Below, in pieces: positions 63,816 through 64,000 of a stretch of 64,000 nucleotides of DNA. Numbering within the stretch: position 1 is the stretch's first letter; each line of letters begins with the position of its first letter. Both the position numbers and the translations under genes were made by a program. The notes under the pieces were generated by a model. That model had not been told where the DNA came from. It searched no databases and saw only the letters and a list, made by a program, of their open reading frames with translations. The DNA comes from Nitrospira sp. (GTDB taxonomy: Bacteria; Nitrospirota; Nitrospiria; Nitrospirales; Nitrospiraceae): assembly GCA_024330965.1 (NCBI GenBank), contig JANDJL010000003.1, positions 31,579 through 95,578 on the forward strand, written 5' to 3'.

Positions 63816-64000
63816 AACCGCTCCTTTGTATGCGTGTATGCGTTGCTCCGATGACGAAAACGCGAAGGCGTCCGCGCGCGTTCCGAACCGCCGGCATCTT
63901 CGTTGCTTACCGTGGGCGAAGCCGCGGGACGATTGTGCGCGCCGACCCGTCCGTCAATCAATACGGGCGGGGTTCGGAATCTCCTTGAAGAGAAGATCGG

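Noticed and set aside
1..64000. CRISPR arrays, tRNA genes, insertion sequences, integrase or prophage genes
   Set aside because: No regularly spaced repeats, tRNA T-loop-like sites in context, transposase or integrase motifs were seen by eye on either strand.

Overview
The window reads as one piece of the chromosome of a diderm (Gram-negative type) bacterium of fairly high G+C. It carries Tol-Pal/CpoB lipoproteins, a RseP/CdsA/UppS/Dxr envelope block, TatC, HtrA, hopanoid-type squalene genes (HpnD, HpnE), periplasmic c-type cytochromes and molybdenum-cofactor genes. The overall gene set and the style of the small proteins suggest a Nitrospira-like member of the Nitrospirota. This is an inference: there is no rRNA, tRNA or nitrite oxidoreductase gene in the window to fix it.

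Layout. 1-9134 (+): end of pal, two tandem CpoB-like lipoproteins, mutL, miaA, an MTA phosphorylase paired with a PfkB kinase, a TPR lipoprotein and a RodZ-like protein. 9135-13750: a looser stretch with a promoter-driven monoheme cytochrome c, a small secreted protein, an orphan antitoxin-like gene and a caspase-fold lipoprotein that has lost its catalytic residues. 13751-21856 (+): htrA, tatC, a Nbp35-like Mrp ATPase, moeA, mobB, a hexaheme NapC-like cytochrome and an ABC-2 exporter. 22100-31597 (mixed): RRM protein, 2OG-Fe oxygenase, receiver protein, NFACT/RqcH protein, a zinc ribbon, a HEXXH protein, a PKD-like secreted protein, a KimA-type potassium transporter of lower G+C, and a PilZ protein.

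31784-40380 (-): a GAF-bearing GspE/PilB ATPase, then proS, rseP, dxr, cdsA and uppS, read from a good promoter in front of uppS. A second promoter diverges from it to tldD-tldE, the metalloprotease pair. 43703-49557: dienelactone hydrolase, an unknown protein, family 4 uracil-DNA glycosylase, and the HAD-hpnD-hpnE operon with an extended -10 promoter and a terminator. 49611-50300 is a decayed fragment of a B12-dependent ribonucleotide reductase. 50571-54102: YjbQ, two unknown proteins and a membrane-anchored Ser/Thr kinase. 54224-59392 (-): PHP phosphoesterase, a FolB-methyltransferase fusion, an HD-GYP protein and a HEAT-repeat protein that share an N-terminal domain. 59569-63815: GDSL esterase, a 59-residue membrane protein, a pair of small genes each broken by one base, and the gnd-zwf pentose phosphate pair.

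Signalling by cyclic di-GMP is suggested by three separate loci (PilZ, MshEN-like GspE, HD-GYP). No CRISPR array, prophage, integrase, transposase or tRNA was seen. The observations most worth following are the broken small-gene pair at 60646-61196, the nrdJ remnant, the HEXXH protein, the pseudo-caspase, the FolB fusion and the hexaheme cytochrome beside Mo-cofactor genes.
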